From the NCBI GenBank assembly GCA_002348315.1, contig DEAW01000180.1:7291-51355 (forward strand): 44,065 bases of DNA, in the 5' to 3' direction. The notes beneath the pieces were generated by a model. The model saw only the letters and a program-made list of their open reading frames with translations, was not told where the DNA came from and did not search any database. Positions 35,894 to 43,651 of the stretch are shown here, piece after piece (position 1 is the first letter of the stretch; each line of letters begins with the position of its first letter). This DNA is from Planctomycetaceae bacterium UBA2972. GTDB taxonomy: Bacteria > Planctomycetota > Planctomycetia > Pirellulales > Pirellulaceae. A program made the position numbers and the translations under genes.

Positions 35894-36544
35894 TTAAAGC
35901 CGCAGGAAGTTTCGCAGGTCATCCATCACGATTTGAGGATTTTGAATGATCTGTAAGGCAATGACCGTTCCCAGTACCAGAGCAAAGCCGATCATAGAAA
36001 GCGCGTATGGGTTTGCAGTGACATTGACTTTGTTCAGCTTCGCTGACAGCTCGACTCTTAACCGAGCCCAGTTAGCCAGGTTTTGATTGTGTCCAACGGC
36101 CACGATTTGGCAGCTACGCATTGTGTTTTTTGATTCGATACTGAGCTGAATACCTAGTTCGGGCAATTCAACACTGTCGCCGGCCCATTTTGCTGATTTG
36201 TCCATTTCAGCAACCAGACTTCCCAGTGTGGTCCGCAATTGTGTTGCAGTGATGTTGTAGACGACTAATCGGGGTTTACTAATCATTCCCACCAGAAGAA
36301 CACTGAGAATGTAAAACGAACCCAGCAGTACCCAGGTCCACGGACCGAATGCTGAAAGTGCCTGTTCCGGTACAAATAGCCGTAATGGTCCAATCATTAC
36401 CAGGCCGGCAACACCCAGTGCCAGAGTGAACGAATCACGTGCACCACTAGTCACGAACGGTTGTCGTGAAGCATTGATAAGGCCCATTAGCAGCAGGTAA
36501 ACCGTAAGTGGGCCCAAAGCGATACACAGGTGAGCTGTGACCAT
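35894..36544 (-). CDS. Four-helix membrane protein, unknown function
   Basis: A 216-residue integral membrane protein. Three helices lie near the N-terminus (about 5-23, 39-57, 66-88), a soluble domain of about 90 residues follows (90-180), and a last helix is at about 181-201. The soluble part contains VVYNITATQLRTTL and WAGDSVELPE, which do not recall a known catalytic motif. I do not recognise the family; homologues would be expected only in related planctomycetes. The start ATG lies 32 bases from a 10-bp inverted repeat shared with the promoter region of transketolase on the other strand. Confidence 0.75.
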   Translation of the reverse strand: MVTAHLCIALGPLTVYLLLMGLINASRQPFVTSGARDSFTLALGVAGLVMIGPLRLFVPEQALSAFGPWTWVLLGSFYILSVLLVGMISKPRLVVYNITATQLRTTLGSLVAEMDKSAKWAGDSVELPELGIQLSIESKNTMRSCQIVAVGHNQNLANWARLRVELSAKLNKVNVTANPYALSMIGFALVLGTVIALQIIQNPQIVMDDLRNFLRL

Positions 36545-36576
36545 GGTTTGGTTGTTCCGATTAGACGAGTTTTACG

Positions 36577-36620
36577 AGCGTTTATTCTAGTGAATGAATT
36601 GGTAATAACCAATAAACGCT
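36577..36620. promoter_or_regulatory. 10-bp inverted repeat between divergent genes
   Basis: agcgtttatt (36577-36586) and aataaacgct (36611-36620) are perfect inverted repeats 24 bases apart. The spacer contains a second, nested dyad, attggt/accaat (36598-36603, 36608-36613), which shares three bases with the right arm, so the two structures exclude each other. It lies between the membrane-protein start (36544) and the transketolase start (36783). It could be an operator. Confidence 0.5.
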
Positions 36621-36782
36621 AGAAAAAAAGGTTAAAAGTGTGCTAGCTGGCGGCGTAACTACCCAAGACCGGATTTGAGTGGTAAACTTTGGAAATCAGC
36701 CTTGTTTGTCTCTTTTAGCTTAAGGGGCAGACACTTTTTTTATGCTGAATGAGCAGTTTTTTACACTAAAAACGATAGATCC

Positions 36783-38843
36783 ATGTCAGAAACACCTGCA
36801 AATATTGAACGGTTAGCCATTAACACTATTCGTACGTTATCTATGGATGGCGTTCAGGCAGCCAACAGTGGCCATCCAGGCACACCGATGGCACTTGCTC
36901 CGGTTACTTATGTGCTTTGGAACGAGGTCATGAATTATGATCCTGCAGATCCAAACTGGCCAGCGCGCGATCGATTTGTGCTGTCATGTGGCCATGCCTC
37001 CATGCTGCAGTACTCGATTATGCACTTAGCAGGCATCAAAGCTGTGGATGAAGAAGGTAGTGTTTTGGACGAGTTGTCTATTTCACTCGATAGCATCCGC
37101 AATTTTCGTCAATTGCACAGTCCATGTGCCGGGCACCCGGAGTTTGGTGAAGCTGCAGGAATTGAGATGACCACCGGACCGCTTGGGCAAGGAGTTGGTA
37201 CGAGTGTCGGCATGGCGATTGCCGGTAAGTGGTACAACGCTCGTTACGATTCGGCCGAGACGAGTCTGTTTGGATTTGACACGTATGTGATTTGTAGTGA
37301 TGGAGACTTAATGGAAGGGATTGGCTGTGAAGCGGCTTCGGTTGCCGGTCACCTTAAGCTTTCCAACCTCTGTTGGATCTATGACGACAACAACATCACG
37401 ATCGAAGGCGAATGTGATCTGGCTTATACCGAAGATGTCGCGACGAAATATCAGGGGCTTGGTTGGCACACTGTCACGGTGGACGATGCCAATGATCTGG
37501 ATGCCATTCGTTCAGCTTTTGCTGAATTCCAAAATACAGATGACAAACCGACTTTGATAATTCTCAAGAGTGTTATTGGGTACGGCTCACCCAATAAGGC
37601 GAATTCTCATGCAGCTCACGGCTCACCATTAGGCCCGGACGAAGTTGCGCTAACCAAAGAGTATTACGGCTGGCCTGCGGATCAACAATTCCTCGTGCCG
37701 GAAGGTGTTGCCGAGCATTTTCAGGCGGGTATTGGTAAACGCGGAGCTAGTGCACGGGCAACCTGGCAGTCGTCTTACGAAGCCTATCAAGCTGCGAAAC
37801 CAGCTGCTGCTAAGGAATTGGAGACGATTTGGAGTGGCGGCCTGCCTGCAGATTGGGAAGATGGAATTCCAACGTTTGAAGCAGATGAAAAAGGACTGGC
37901 GACTCGGGTATCTTCCGGTAAAGTACTCAATGCACTCGCCGAAAAATATCCCTGGATGTTAGGCGGCAGTGCAGACCTGGCACCGTCGAACATGACGAAT
38001 CTGAACTTTGAGGATACTGGCGATTTTAGCCCTCAAAACTATGGAGGAAGAAATTTCCACTTTGGCATTCGTGAACATTCCATGGCCGCCATTAGTAATG
38101 GTATGTCGTTATCCGGATTGCGATCTTACTGTGCGACGTTCTTTGTCTTCACCGACTATTTGCGACCTGCTCTTCGATTGAGCAGTATCATGCATCAGGA
38201 TGTGTTGTACATTATGACGCACGATTCCATTGGCTTAGGCGAAGATGGTCCTACCCATCAACCGGTTTCTCATTTGGCATCGTGCCGATCGATTCCGGGT
38301 GTCAATGTTTATCGCCCGGCCGATGCGAATGAAGTTGCTCAGGCGTATAAAACACTGACGAAACAACAATCGCAACCTTCGATGCTCGTATTAACTCGAC
38401 AGGGTTTACCTACATTGTGTCGCGAACAATATGCTCCGGCCTGTGGCACATCGAAGGGAGCTTATGTGCTGAAAGATAGTGACGGGGAAGCTCAGGTGAT
38501 CTTAGCTGGCACGGGAAGTGAAGTACATATTTGTCTGGAAGCCCAGACGCAATTGGCTGCGGAAGGTATTTCCGCGAGAGTGGTCAGTATGCCTTGTTGG
38601 GAGTTGTTTGATCAGCAGTCAAAAGAATACCGCGACTCAGTCTTTCCTCCGGCTGTGACAGCTCGAGTTGGATGTGAAGCAGGATTGAGAATGGGGTGGG
38701 ATCGTTACATCGGTTCGGAAGGAAAATTTGTAGGGATGACTGGGTTTGGAGCATCCGCACCGGCTGGCATTCTCTATGACCACTTTGGCATTAACGCTGA
38801 AAACGTGGTTGCTCAGGCCAAAGCTGCGATTGCCGGCGAATAA
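36783..38843 (+). CDS. tkt: Transketolase
   Basis: A 686-residue transketolase, a thiamine-diphosphate enzyme moving two-carbon units between sugar phosphates in the pentose phosphate or Calvin-type pathway. Visible motifs: NSGHPGTPMALAP (from residue 28), GPLGQG, and the thiamine-diphosphate motif SDGDLMEG followed by DDNNITIEG. The pyrimidine domain contains GIREHSMAAISNG with the conserved Glu, then GLGEDGPTHQPVSHLA. Length is normal for the family (about 660-690), and it is complete. It stands alone, divergent from a membrane protein, with no other sugar-phosphate gene nearby. The 62 bases before the ATG hold no clear Shine-Dalgarno sequence. Confidence 0.97.
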   Translation: MSETPANIERLAINTIRTLSMDGVQAANSGHPGTPMALAPVTYVLWNEVMNYDPADPNWPARDRFVLSCGHASMLQYSIMHLAGIKAVDEEGSVLDELSISLDSIRNFRQLHSPCAGHPEFGEAAGIEMTTGPLGQGVGTSVGMAIAGKWYNARYDSAETSLFGFDTYVICSDGDLMEGIGCEAASVAGHLKLSNLCWIYDDNNITIEGECDLAYTEDVATKYQGLGWHTVTVDDANDLDAIRSAFAEFQNTDDKPTLIILKSVIGYGSPNKANSHAAHGSPLGPDEVALTKEYYGWPADQQFLVPEGVAEHFQAGIGKRGASARATWQSSYEAYQAAKPAAAKELETIWSGGLPADWEDGIPTFEADEKGLATRVSSGKVLNALAEKYPWMLGGSADLAPSNMTNLNFEDTGDFSPQNYGGRNFHFGIREHSMAAISNGMSLSGLRSYCATFFVFTDYLRPALRLSSIMHQDVLYIMTHDSIGLGEDGPTHQPVSHLASCRSIPGVNVYRPADANEVAQAYKTLTKQQSQPSMLVLTRQGLPTLCREQYAPACGTSKGAYVLKDSDGEAQVILAGTGSEVHICLEAQTQLAAEGISARVVSMPCWELFDQQSKEYRDSVFPPAVTARVGCEAGLRMGWDRYIGSEGKFVGMTGFGASAPAGILYDHFGINAENVVAQAKAAIAGE

Positions 38844-38948
38844 AAACTGAGAGAACAAAGTTCGGCAATGGTTGCATCTGGTCGATGGGCGTTGCAGAAT
38901 GGCGATATTGAATTATTTGATTCTAGGTCTATTTGAAGGCTATATTGC

Positions 38949-39236
38949 ATGAACGTTGTGCCTCTTGGCGACAAGGTTGTAGTGAAACGAGTTGAGGCTG
39001 AAGATGTTACAGCCGGAGGCATCGTGCTTCCTGACTCGGCAAAAGAAAAACCTCAACAGGGTCGAGTCCTGTCTATTGGCGATGGCGTGATGCTACCCGA
39101 TGGATCGCGGTCTGCTCCTGAAGTAAATGAAGGTGACCGAGTCCTCTTTAATTCCTATGCCGGAACGGAAATTCAGGTGATGGAAGAAGAGCTTCTAATT
39201 ATGTCAGTCAACGACATCCTTGCGGTTCTTGACTAA
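38949..39236 (+). CDS. groS: Co-chaperonin GroES
   Basis: A 95-residue GroES, full length. VPLGDKVVVKRVEAEDVTAGG opens the fold; the mobile loop lies around residues 18-35 (AEDVTAGGIVLPDSAKEK), and the conserved GDRVLFNSYAG follows. It caps GroEL rings in the cytoplasm. No groL gene follows, which is unusual, and no CIRCE element (TTAGCACTC-N9-GAGTGCTAA) is present in the 105-base upstream gap. A GAAGG ribosome site is seen before the ATG. GroEL must be encoded elsewhere in the genome. Multiple groEL loci are known in Planctomycetes, so this may be one of several groES genes. Confidence 0.95.
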   Translation: MNVVPLGDKVVVKRVEAEDVTAGGIVLPDSAKEKPQQGRVLSIGDGVMLPDGSRSAPEVNEGDRVLFNSYAGTEIQVMEEELLIMSVNDILAVLD

Positions 39237-39294
39237 CTGTCTCGTTGCGAATTAATTCTTGCTTACGCAGTTTAACACTTCATCGTGTAGGTGA

Positions 39295-39324
39295 TTTCCT
39301 GCGCTTTGTTTGTTGCTATATAAT
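39295..39324 (+). promoter_or_regulatory. Possible promoter with perfect TATAAT
   Basis: TATAAT at 39319-39324 is a perfect -10 hexamer, about 135 bases before the next start codon. The -35 region (TTTCCT, 39295-39300) is poor, so this is only a tentative housekeeping promoter for the prenyltransferase-repeat gene. Confidence 0.3.
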
Positions 39325-39459
39325 TAACGACGCAAGAGAAAGCTCTCCGCAAAGCCTCTTCGCATCTTCAGGGGAAAGATTACGAGCCCTGGGTGGAGTC
39401 GAATCGGGGATATAGAACAGAGAAACCAAAAACAATCAATAGAGTATTGGAAACGTAGT

Positions 39460-40569
39460 ATGTTGAGTCGACTTCTGGCATTTGCTGTGTGTGCATTGAT
39501 GGTGGGTTTACCTCAGTTACAGGCCGCTGATTTGAGTGAAAAAGAGCAGCAAACGGTCGATGAAATGGTGAATCGGGCGATTCAGTATTTGCGGACGACA
39601 GGTCAGGCCGAAGATGGTTCTTTTTCAAAAGAAGCGAGTCCGGCCATTACTTCCCTTGTGACTGCAGCGTTGATCAAAAGTGGCAGACCACTGGAAGATC
39701 CAATGGTTGCCAAAGCATTAAAATTCATTGAAGGGTTTGTGCGTGAAGACGGCGGTATCCATCAGGATGGATCGCTCTATAGAAATTACGAAACCTGTCT
39801 GGCTATTCTTGCCTTAGTGGAAGCTAATCAGGATGGTCGTTACGACGAAGTACTTGGTAAGGCCAATCAATTTGTCCGAGGTATTCAGGTGGGTGCTGAT
39901 GGGAAGGTAGCCAGGAATGCTCCGGAGTGGGGTGGTCAGGGGTATGGCAAGCACAAACGACCGGACTTGAGCAACACGTCATTTTTTATTGATGCCTTAG
40001 TGGCAAGTGGAGCTTCTGCAGATGATGCGGCGATTCAGGCGGCATTAGTATTTGTTTCCCGTACTCAAAACCTGGAGTCGGAACATAATACCACCGAGTT
40101 TGCCACTAAGATTGAAGATGGTGGCTTTTACTACACTCCAGCTGCAGGCGGTACAAGCCAGGCTGGCAAGACGGCTAATGGTGGATTACGTAGTTATGCA
40201 TCGATGACCTATGCTGGTTTGAAGAGCATGATTTATGCCGGAGTGGATGACGATGACCAACGCGTGAAGGCGGCAGTCTCCTGGATTCAAAAGAATTATG
40301 ACTTATCCGAGAATCCCGGGATGGGAGCGGAAGGTCATTTCTATTACATCCATACCTTTGCCAAAACTCTGAAGGCATTAGGAGTGGATGAAATTGAGGA
40401 TGCTAAAGGCAAGACGCATCATTGGCGGTCAGAGCTTATTGCCGAACTCGCTCGTCGACAGAAACGTAATGGATCGTGGATAAACAACAAGAGTACTCGT
40501 TGGCTGGAAGCAGATGAGAACCTGGTAACAGGATATCTTCTGCTCTCCCTGTCGTATTGTCGGGATTAG
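39460..40569 (+). CDS. Secreted prenyltransferase/squalene-oxidase-repeat protein
   Basis: A 369-residue protein with a Sec signal (1-22, ending LQA) and several alpha/alpha-barrel repeats of the prenyltransferase/squalene cyclase type. Repeat units include AIQYLRTTGQAEDGSFS, KFIEGFVREDGGIHQDGSLY, and AVSWIQKNYDLSENPGMGAEG. It lacks the DxDD catalytic motif of squalene-hopene cyclases, so cyclisation is not predicted. Such exported repeat proteins are common in Planctomycetes and have no assigned role. It is separate from GroES by 223 bases and from RicT by 81 bases. Confidence 0.82.
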   Translation: MLSRLLAFAVCALMVGLPQLQAADLSEKEQQTVDEMVNRAIQYLRTTGQAEDGSFSKEASPAITSLVTAALIKSGRPLEDPMVAKALKFIEGFVREDGGIHQDGSLYRNYETCLAILALVEANQDGRYDEVLGKANQFVRGIQVGADGKVARNAPEWGGQGYGKHKRPDLSNTSFFIDALVASGASADDAAIQAALVFVSRTQNLESEHNTTEFATKIEDGGFYYTPAAGGTSQAGKTANGGLRSYASMTYAGLKSMIYAGVDDDDQRVKAAVSWIQKNYDLSENPGMGAEGHFYYIHTFAKTLKALGVDEIEDAKGKTHHWRSELIAELARRQKRNGSWINNKSTRWLEADENLVTGYLLLSLSYCRD

Positions 40570-40650
40570 CATCATCTAAGCAATCGCTTTTCTTCGTCGT
40601 AACAACAATGCCGTCGATGTGCTCGCAGTGCAAAAGGTCTCTGTCCGGGT

Positions 40651-41670
40651 ATGTCTAAATACATCACGCGTTATGGTTCCATGCGATTATTGGGCGTCCT
40701 GGCGACTCGTGGAAATGACGAGTTTGCTCGGGGAGATCAGGTCGTGGTGCGGACTAACCGGGGTTTAGAGACCGGGGAAGTTCTCTGTGAAGCCACTGAA
40801 AATGCGATCGCTCAGATGAAAAATCCGTCGAACGGTCAGATCATTCGCCGGATGTCGGCAGACGATGATCAGGAGTTGGATCGTTTACGTACGCAACAGC
40901 GTGATTACTTCCAACGTAGTCAGAAGATTGTTGAAAAGCATCAACTCGACATGGAATTGGCAGAAGTCGAAAAGCTATTCGGTGGTGAACGACTGATCAT
41001 CTATTACATTTCTGAGGATCGAGTGGATTTTCGGCAGCTTGTAAAAGACCTGGCAGCAGAATTCCAGATGCGGATCGAGATGCGTCAGATTGGTGTTCGG
41101 GATGAAGCAAAGTTGTTGGCGGATTATGGCGATTGTGGAAAACCGGTCTGTTGCAATACGCACCTTCTGCAAATGCCGCCTGTTTCAATGAAGATGGCGA
41201 AGTTGCAAAAAGCAACGCTCGATCCGACGAAGATTTCAGGTCGCTGTGGACGTTTGAAATGTTGCTTGCGATATGAATACGATACCTACCTGTCACTGCA
41301 GGACGAATTACCTCGAGCAGGGACCGAAGTGATCACCAATTCCGGTCGAGGAAAAGTTTTGAATCAGGAGATCATCAGTCAGCAACTCCTGATTCAACTA
41401 GAGAGTGGTCGCCGGCTGATGTTACATGTTTCTGAAATTCTCACCGTTCTGGACCGTAAATCTCCGGACTATGACCGGCAGGTTTCCGAAGGAGAGCGTT
41501 TGCTGGCTGAGGCACGGGCAGACGAAATCGACGCCACGCTGAGGACGATGCCTGCTGAGCCTTTCTTGGAAGAGTCGACTGAGGCAGATCCCGAGCAAAA
41601 AGGTAAGCGTAAACGCCGTCGTCGTGGTCGCGGGAATCGGCGGAGCTCAGGAAAAGCCAAAGACGGGTAG
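40651..41670 (+). CDS. ricT: PSP1-domain protein, RicT/YaaT homologue
   Basis: A 339-residue PSP1-family protein homologous to RicT (YaaT) of Bacillus. The conserved iron-sulfur cysteines are in CGKPVCCN and GRCGRLKCC, separated by the segment MKMAKLQKATLDPTKIS, exactly as in YaaT. RicT with RicA and RicF forms a complex that promotes RNase Y-dependent RNA maturation; no ricA/ricF is visible here. The C-terminus is strongly basic (KRKRRRRGRGNRR), a nucleic-acid-binding type tail. The stop is TAG at 41668-41670, and the reading frame stays open afterwards for another 51 codons with a second basic cluster, described separately. Confidence 0.88.
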   Translation: MSKYITRYGSMRLLGVLATRGNDEFARGDQVVVRTNRGLETGEVLCEATENAIAQMKNPSNGQIIRRMSADDDQELDRLRTQQRDYFQRSQKIVEKHQLDMELAEVEKLFGGERLIIYYISEDRVDFRQLVKDLAAEFQMRIEMRQIGVRDEAKLLADYGDCGKPVCCNTHLLQMPPVSMKMAKLQKATLDPTKISGRCGRLKCCLRYEYDTYLSLQDELPRAGTEVITNSGRGKVLNQEIISQQLLIQLESGRRLMLHVSEILTVLDRKSPDYDRQVSEGERLLAEARADEIDATLRTMPAEPFLEESTEADPEQKGKRKRRRRGRGNRRSSGKAKDG

Positions 41671-41685
41671 TCAGAATCTGATTCA

Positions 41686-41826
41686 GTGACTACAAAGGAG
41701 GTTTCGGACCCAGCGAATCAACGCTCGTCTGAAAACGCCGCCACATCCACGCAACGTCGTAAGCGTCGCCGACGTGGTCGAAATCGTAAACCGGGAAATG
41801 AATCTGAGGGTAATAGCCAATCATGA
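41686..41826 (+). CDS. Short basic reading frame in frame after ricT
   Basis: A 46-codon frame from GTG 41686 to TGA 41824-41826. It lies in exactly the same phase as ricT, so readthrough of the ricT TAG would add 51 residues. The sequence contains TQRRKRRRRGRNRK, almost a copy of the basic tail at the end of ricT. Its stop overlaps the next ATG (41823) as ATGA, a typical coupling arrangement. It may be a small basic protein, or the true C-terminus of RicT interrupted by a nonsense codon, recoding or a sequencing error. There is no ATG in this stretch. Confidence 0.5.
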   Translation: MTTKEVSDPANQRSSENAATSTQRRKRRRRGRNRKPGNESEGNSQS

Positions 41827-42269
41827 TGAGTGAGTTTTCGAATCCATTGATGGATTTATTGGCCAAAGATACTCGTTACACCGCCGAGGCGTACGAGTTT
41901 ATTCGGAATGCCTTGAATTTTGCCCATGACGAACTGGGGTTAGGTAACGTTGATGCTGAAGCATTGAAATCGGCATTAGAAGCTGAAGGCGACCTGCCCG
42001 AGGAAGCCCATCTGACCGGTCAGCAGTTATGTGAAGCGATCCGTCAATACAGCCTGGCCCAGTTTGGCTATATGGCGAAGACAGTGTTAAACAGTTGGGG
42101 ATTGAAGGAGACTTTGGACTTCGGAGAGGTTGTATACAATCTGATTGATATCGAGATGATGCGTAAATCAGATTCGGATTCCAAAGATGATTTTGCAGAA
42201 GTCTACGATTTTGATCGTGTTTTCGTCGATGATTTTGATATCAATAAACAAGACGATCTGGTGATTTGA
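41823..42269 (+). CDS. Minf_1886-family protein
   Basis: A 148-residue protein of the Minf_1886 family, conserved in Planctomycetes, Verrucomicrobia and related phyla, function unknown. Characteristic features are the N-terminal RYTAEAYEFIRNAL and the C-terminal DFGEVVYNLIDIEMMRKSDSDS followed by VYDFDRVF; the first of these is quoted in part to show DFGEVVYNLID. It is acidic at the C-terminus, without signal or helix, hence cytoplasmic. The ATG overlaps the stop of the short basic frame, suggesting translation coupling with the ricT region. A second ATG follows immediately (41826) and may be the real start. Confidence 0.8.
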   Translation: MMSEFSNPLMDLLAKDTRYTAEAYEFIRNALNFAHDELGLGNVDAEALKSALEAEGDLPEEAHLTGQQLCEAIRQYSLAQFGYMAKTVLNSWGLKETLDFGEVVYNLIDIEMMRKSDSDSKDDFAEVYDFDRVFVDDFDINKQDDLVI

Positions 42270-42302
42270 TTGAGTGTTTTTCCAGCGGCGAGTTGACCCA
42301 AC

Positions 42303-42440
42303 ATGGTAAATCAGGACGAAGAGAATAAGGATTTTATCGCACCGGTGAAATCCACTCGTAATGCAGTACTTCTTAAAGCTGCTGTGTCTCTGTTTTTGCT
42401 TTGGATCGCGGTGCTGCTGTGGATTTTAAGTCGGTCTTAA
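42303..42440 (+). CDS. Small single-helix membrane protein
   Basis: A 45-residue frame too short for usual gene calling. It begins MVNQDEENKDFIAPVKST, polar, and then has one hydrophobic stretch of about 23 residues (NAVLLKAAVSLFLLWIAVLL is its start) ending in WILSRS. This is a type II small membrane protein by composition. It starts 33 bases after the Minf_1886 gene, on the same strand, and is probably co-transcribed. No clear Shine-Dalgarno sequence is present. Coding status is unproven but the hydrophobic/polar pattern is coherent. Confidence 0.5.
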   Translation: MVNQDEENKDFIAPVKSTRNAVLLKAAVSLFLLWIAVLLWILSRS

Positions 42441-42603
42441 TTTTTCCCGAGAATCCAGCCAGCTGTAGGTTGGAAGGGTTAGCCAAGCAAAGAACCAATC
42501 CTTTGCTCTTCAAAGCCTCTTGAATTACCTGGCCAACTAGCGAATAATCGTGGCGAGTTCGAATCGATACTCGTGATTTGCTTTCCGGCATAGGAGTACT
42601 TTC

Positions 42604-43584
42604 ATGACAAGCTTAAAAGATGCCTATCCAAGTGTCTTTCTTTCGCTGACGGACGTCGATTTGCCCGTTGGGTTTACCAATGATTACAGCAAGTACATAG
42701 AATTCAAACCGTTGGCCAAAGGGGGCAAAGCGATTCTTCAGACTTGCATGGATCAGGCACTAGGGCGAATCGTGGTCCATAAATCGATTCACCCTCATCT
42801 GCAGGACAATATACGAGAACGTCGTCGCTTCATGCGAGAAGCCAGGATTTCTGCTCAGTTACAACATCCCAATACGATCCCAATCTATGAGATTGGTAGA
42901 ACTCCGGACGATAATCTGTATTTCACGATGAAGCGGATTGCCGGCTTGAATCTGTATCAAGTCATGGATCGTTTGAAGTGGGGATTTCCCAGTGCCGAAG
43001 CGGATTTCAATTTGGATCGGTTACTGGAGATTTTGTTACAGGCCTGTTATGCGTTGTCCAATGCGCATGCTCATGGAGTCTTACATCGGGACCTAAAGCC
43101 CGAGAATATTTTGATTGGTCAATTCGGCGAGGTGTCATTGGTGGATTGGGGCGTCGCCAAAATCTGGGGCATGCCCAATGAAGATCGGACACCGGATCAG
43201 AAAGAGCGAGCGGAGAGTCTTACGGGAACAGGGCAGCGTCCCGGCACACCGTTGTATATGTCTCCTGAACAGATCATAGGGAATTTTTACGTCGACAATC
43301 GTGCGGACGTATGGGCGATTGGAGTGATGCTTTATGAATTACTCTGTCTCGAAGTACCTTTTAAAGGACGGACCGTGCATCAAACGTTTGATCAGATCAT
43401 CCATGAGGATCCTGTTTTGCCGAGTAAGCGGAATTCAGGTCGCCCCAAACGCTTTATCCCGTCGGAACTCGAGTCGATTGCGATGCGTGCGATGTCCAAG
43501 AAACCTGCTGACCGCCAGCAGGATATCAGCGAAGTCATCGAGCAGATTAGATCCTTTAGAAATCACAAGTTGTTGATTTCGTGA
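42604..43584 (+). CDS. Soluble serine/threonine protein kinase
   Basis: A 326-residue Hanks-type kinase with no membrane segment. The glycine loop reads LAKGGKAI (37-44) instead of GxGxxG. The ATP-anchoring Lys is K60 (VVHKSIH) and the helix C Glu is E79. The catalytic loop is HRDLKPEN (161-168), the magnesium motif is DWG (181-183) rather than DFG, and GTPLYMSPEQ ends the activation segment. All catalytic residues are kept, so activity is expected. No sensor domain follows the kinase domain, so signal input probably comes from a partner. A GGAG ribosome site lies before the ATG. A bidirectional terminator ends the gene. Planctomycetes carry many such kinases. Confidence 0.9.
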   Translation: MTSLKDAYPSVFLSLTDVDLPVGFTNDYSKYIEFKPLAKGGKAILQTCMDQALGRIVVHKSIHPHLQDNIRERRRFMREARISAQLQHPNTIPIYEIGRTPDDNLYFTMKRIAGLNLYQVMDRLKWGFPSAEADFNLDRLLEILLQACYALSNAHAHGVLHRDLKPENILIGQFGEVSLVDWGVAKIWGMPNEDRTPDQKERAESLTGTGQRPGTPLYMSPEQIIGNFYVDNRADVWAIGVMLYELLCLEVPFKGRTVHQTFDQIIHEDPVLPSKRNSGRPKRFIPSELESIAMRAMSKKPADRQQDISEVIEQIRSFRNHKLLIS

Positions 43585-43605
43585 CAGGCTGAGTCATCTG
43601 CGCAG

Positions 43606-43640
43606 AAAAAAACCCGGAAAAATATCCGGGCTTCTTTTTT
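43606..43640. terminator. Bidirectional intrinsic terminator
   Basis: Stem cccgg/ccggg (43613-43617, 43626-43630) with an 8-base loop, preceded by seven A (43606-43612) and followed by cttcTTTTTT. It has a U-run on both strands, so it can stop the kinase transcript and the converging minus-strand gene. Confidence 0.85.
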
Positions 43641-43651
43641 AGTTGGGTCTC

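Noticed and set aside
39460..40569. Squalene-hopene cyclase
   Set aside because: No DxDD catalytic motif, short length, and an export signal.
42373..42591. 72-codon minus-strand frame between the small membrane protein and the kinase
   Set aside because: Overlaps the end of the small membrane frame and ribosome site of the kinase; no motif, and no ribosome site of its own.
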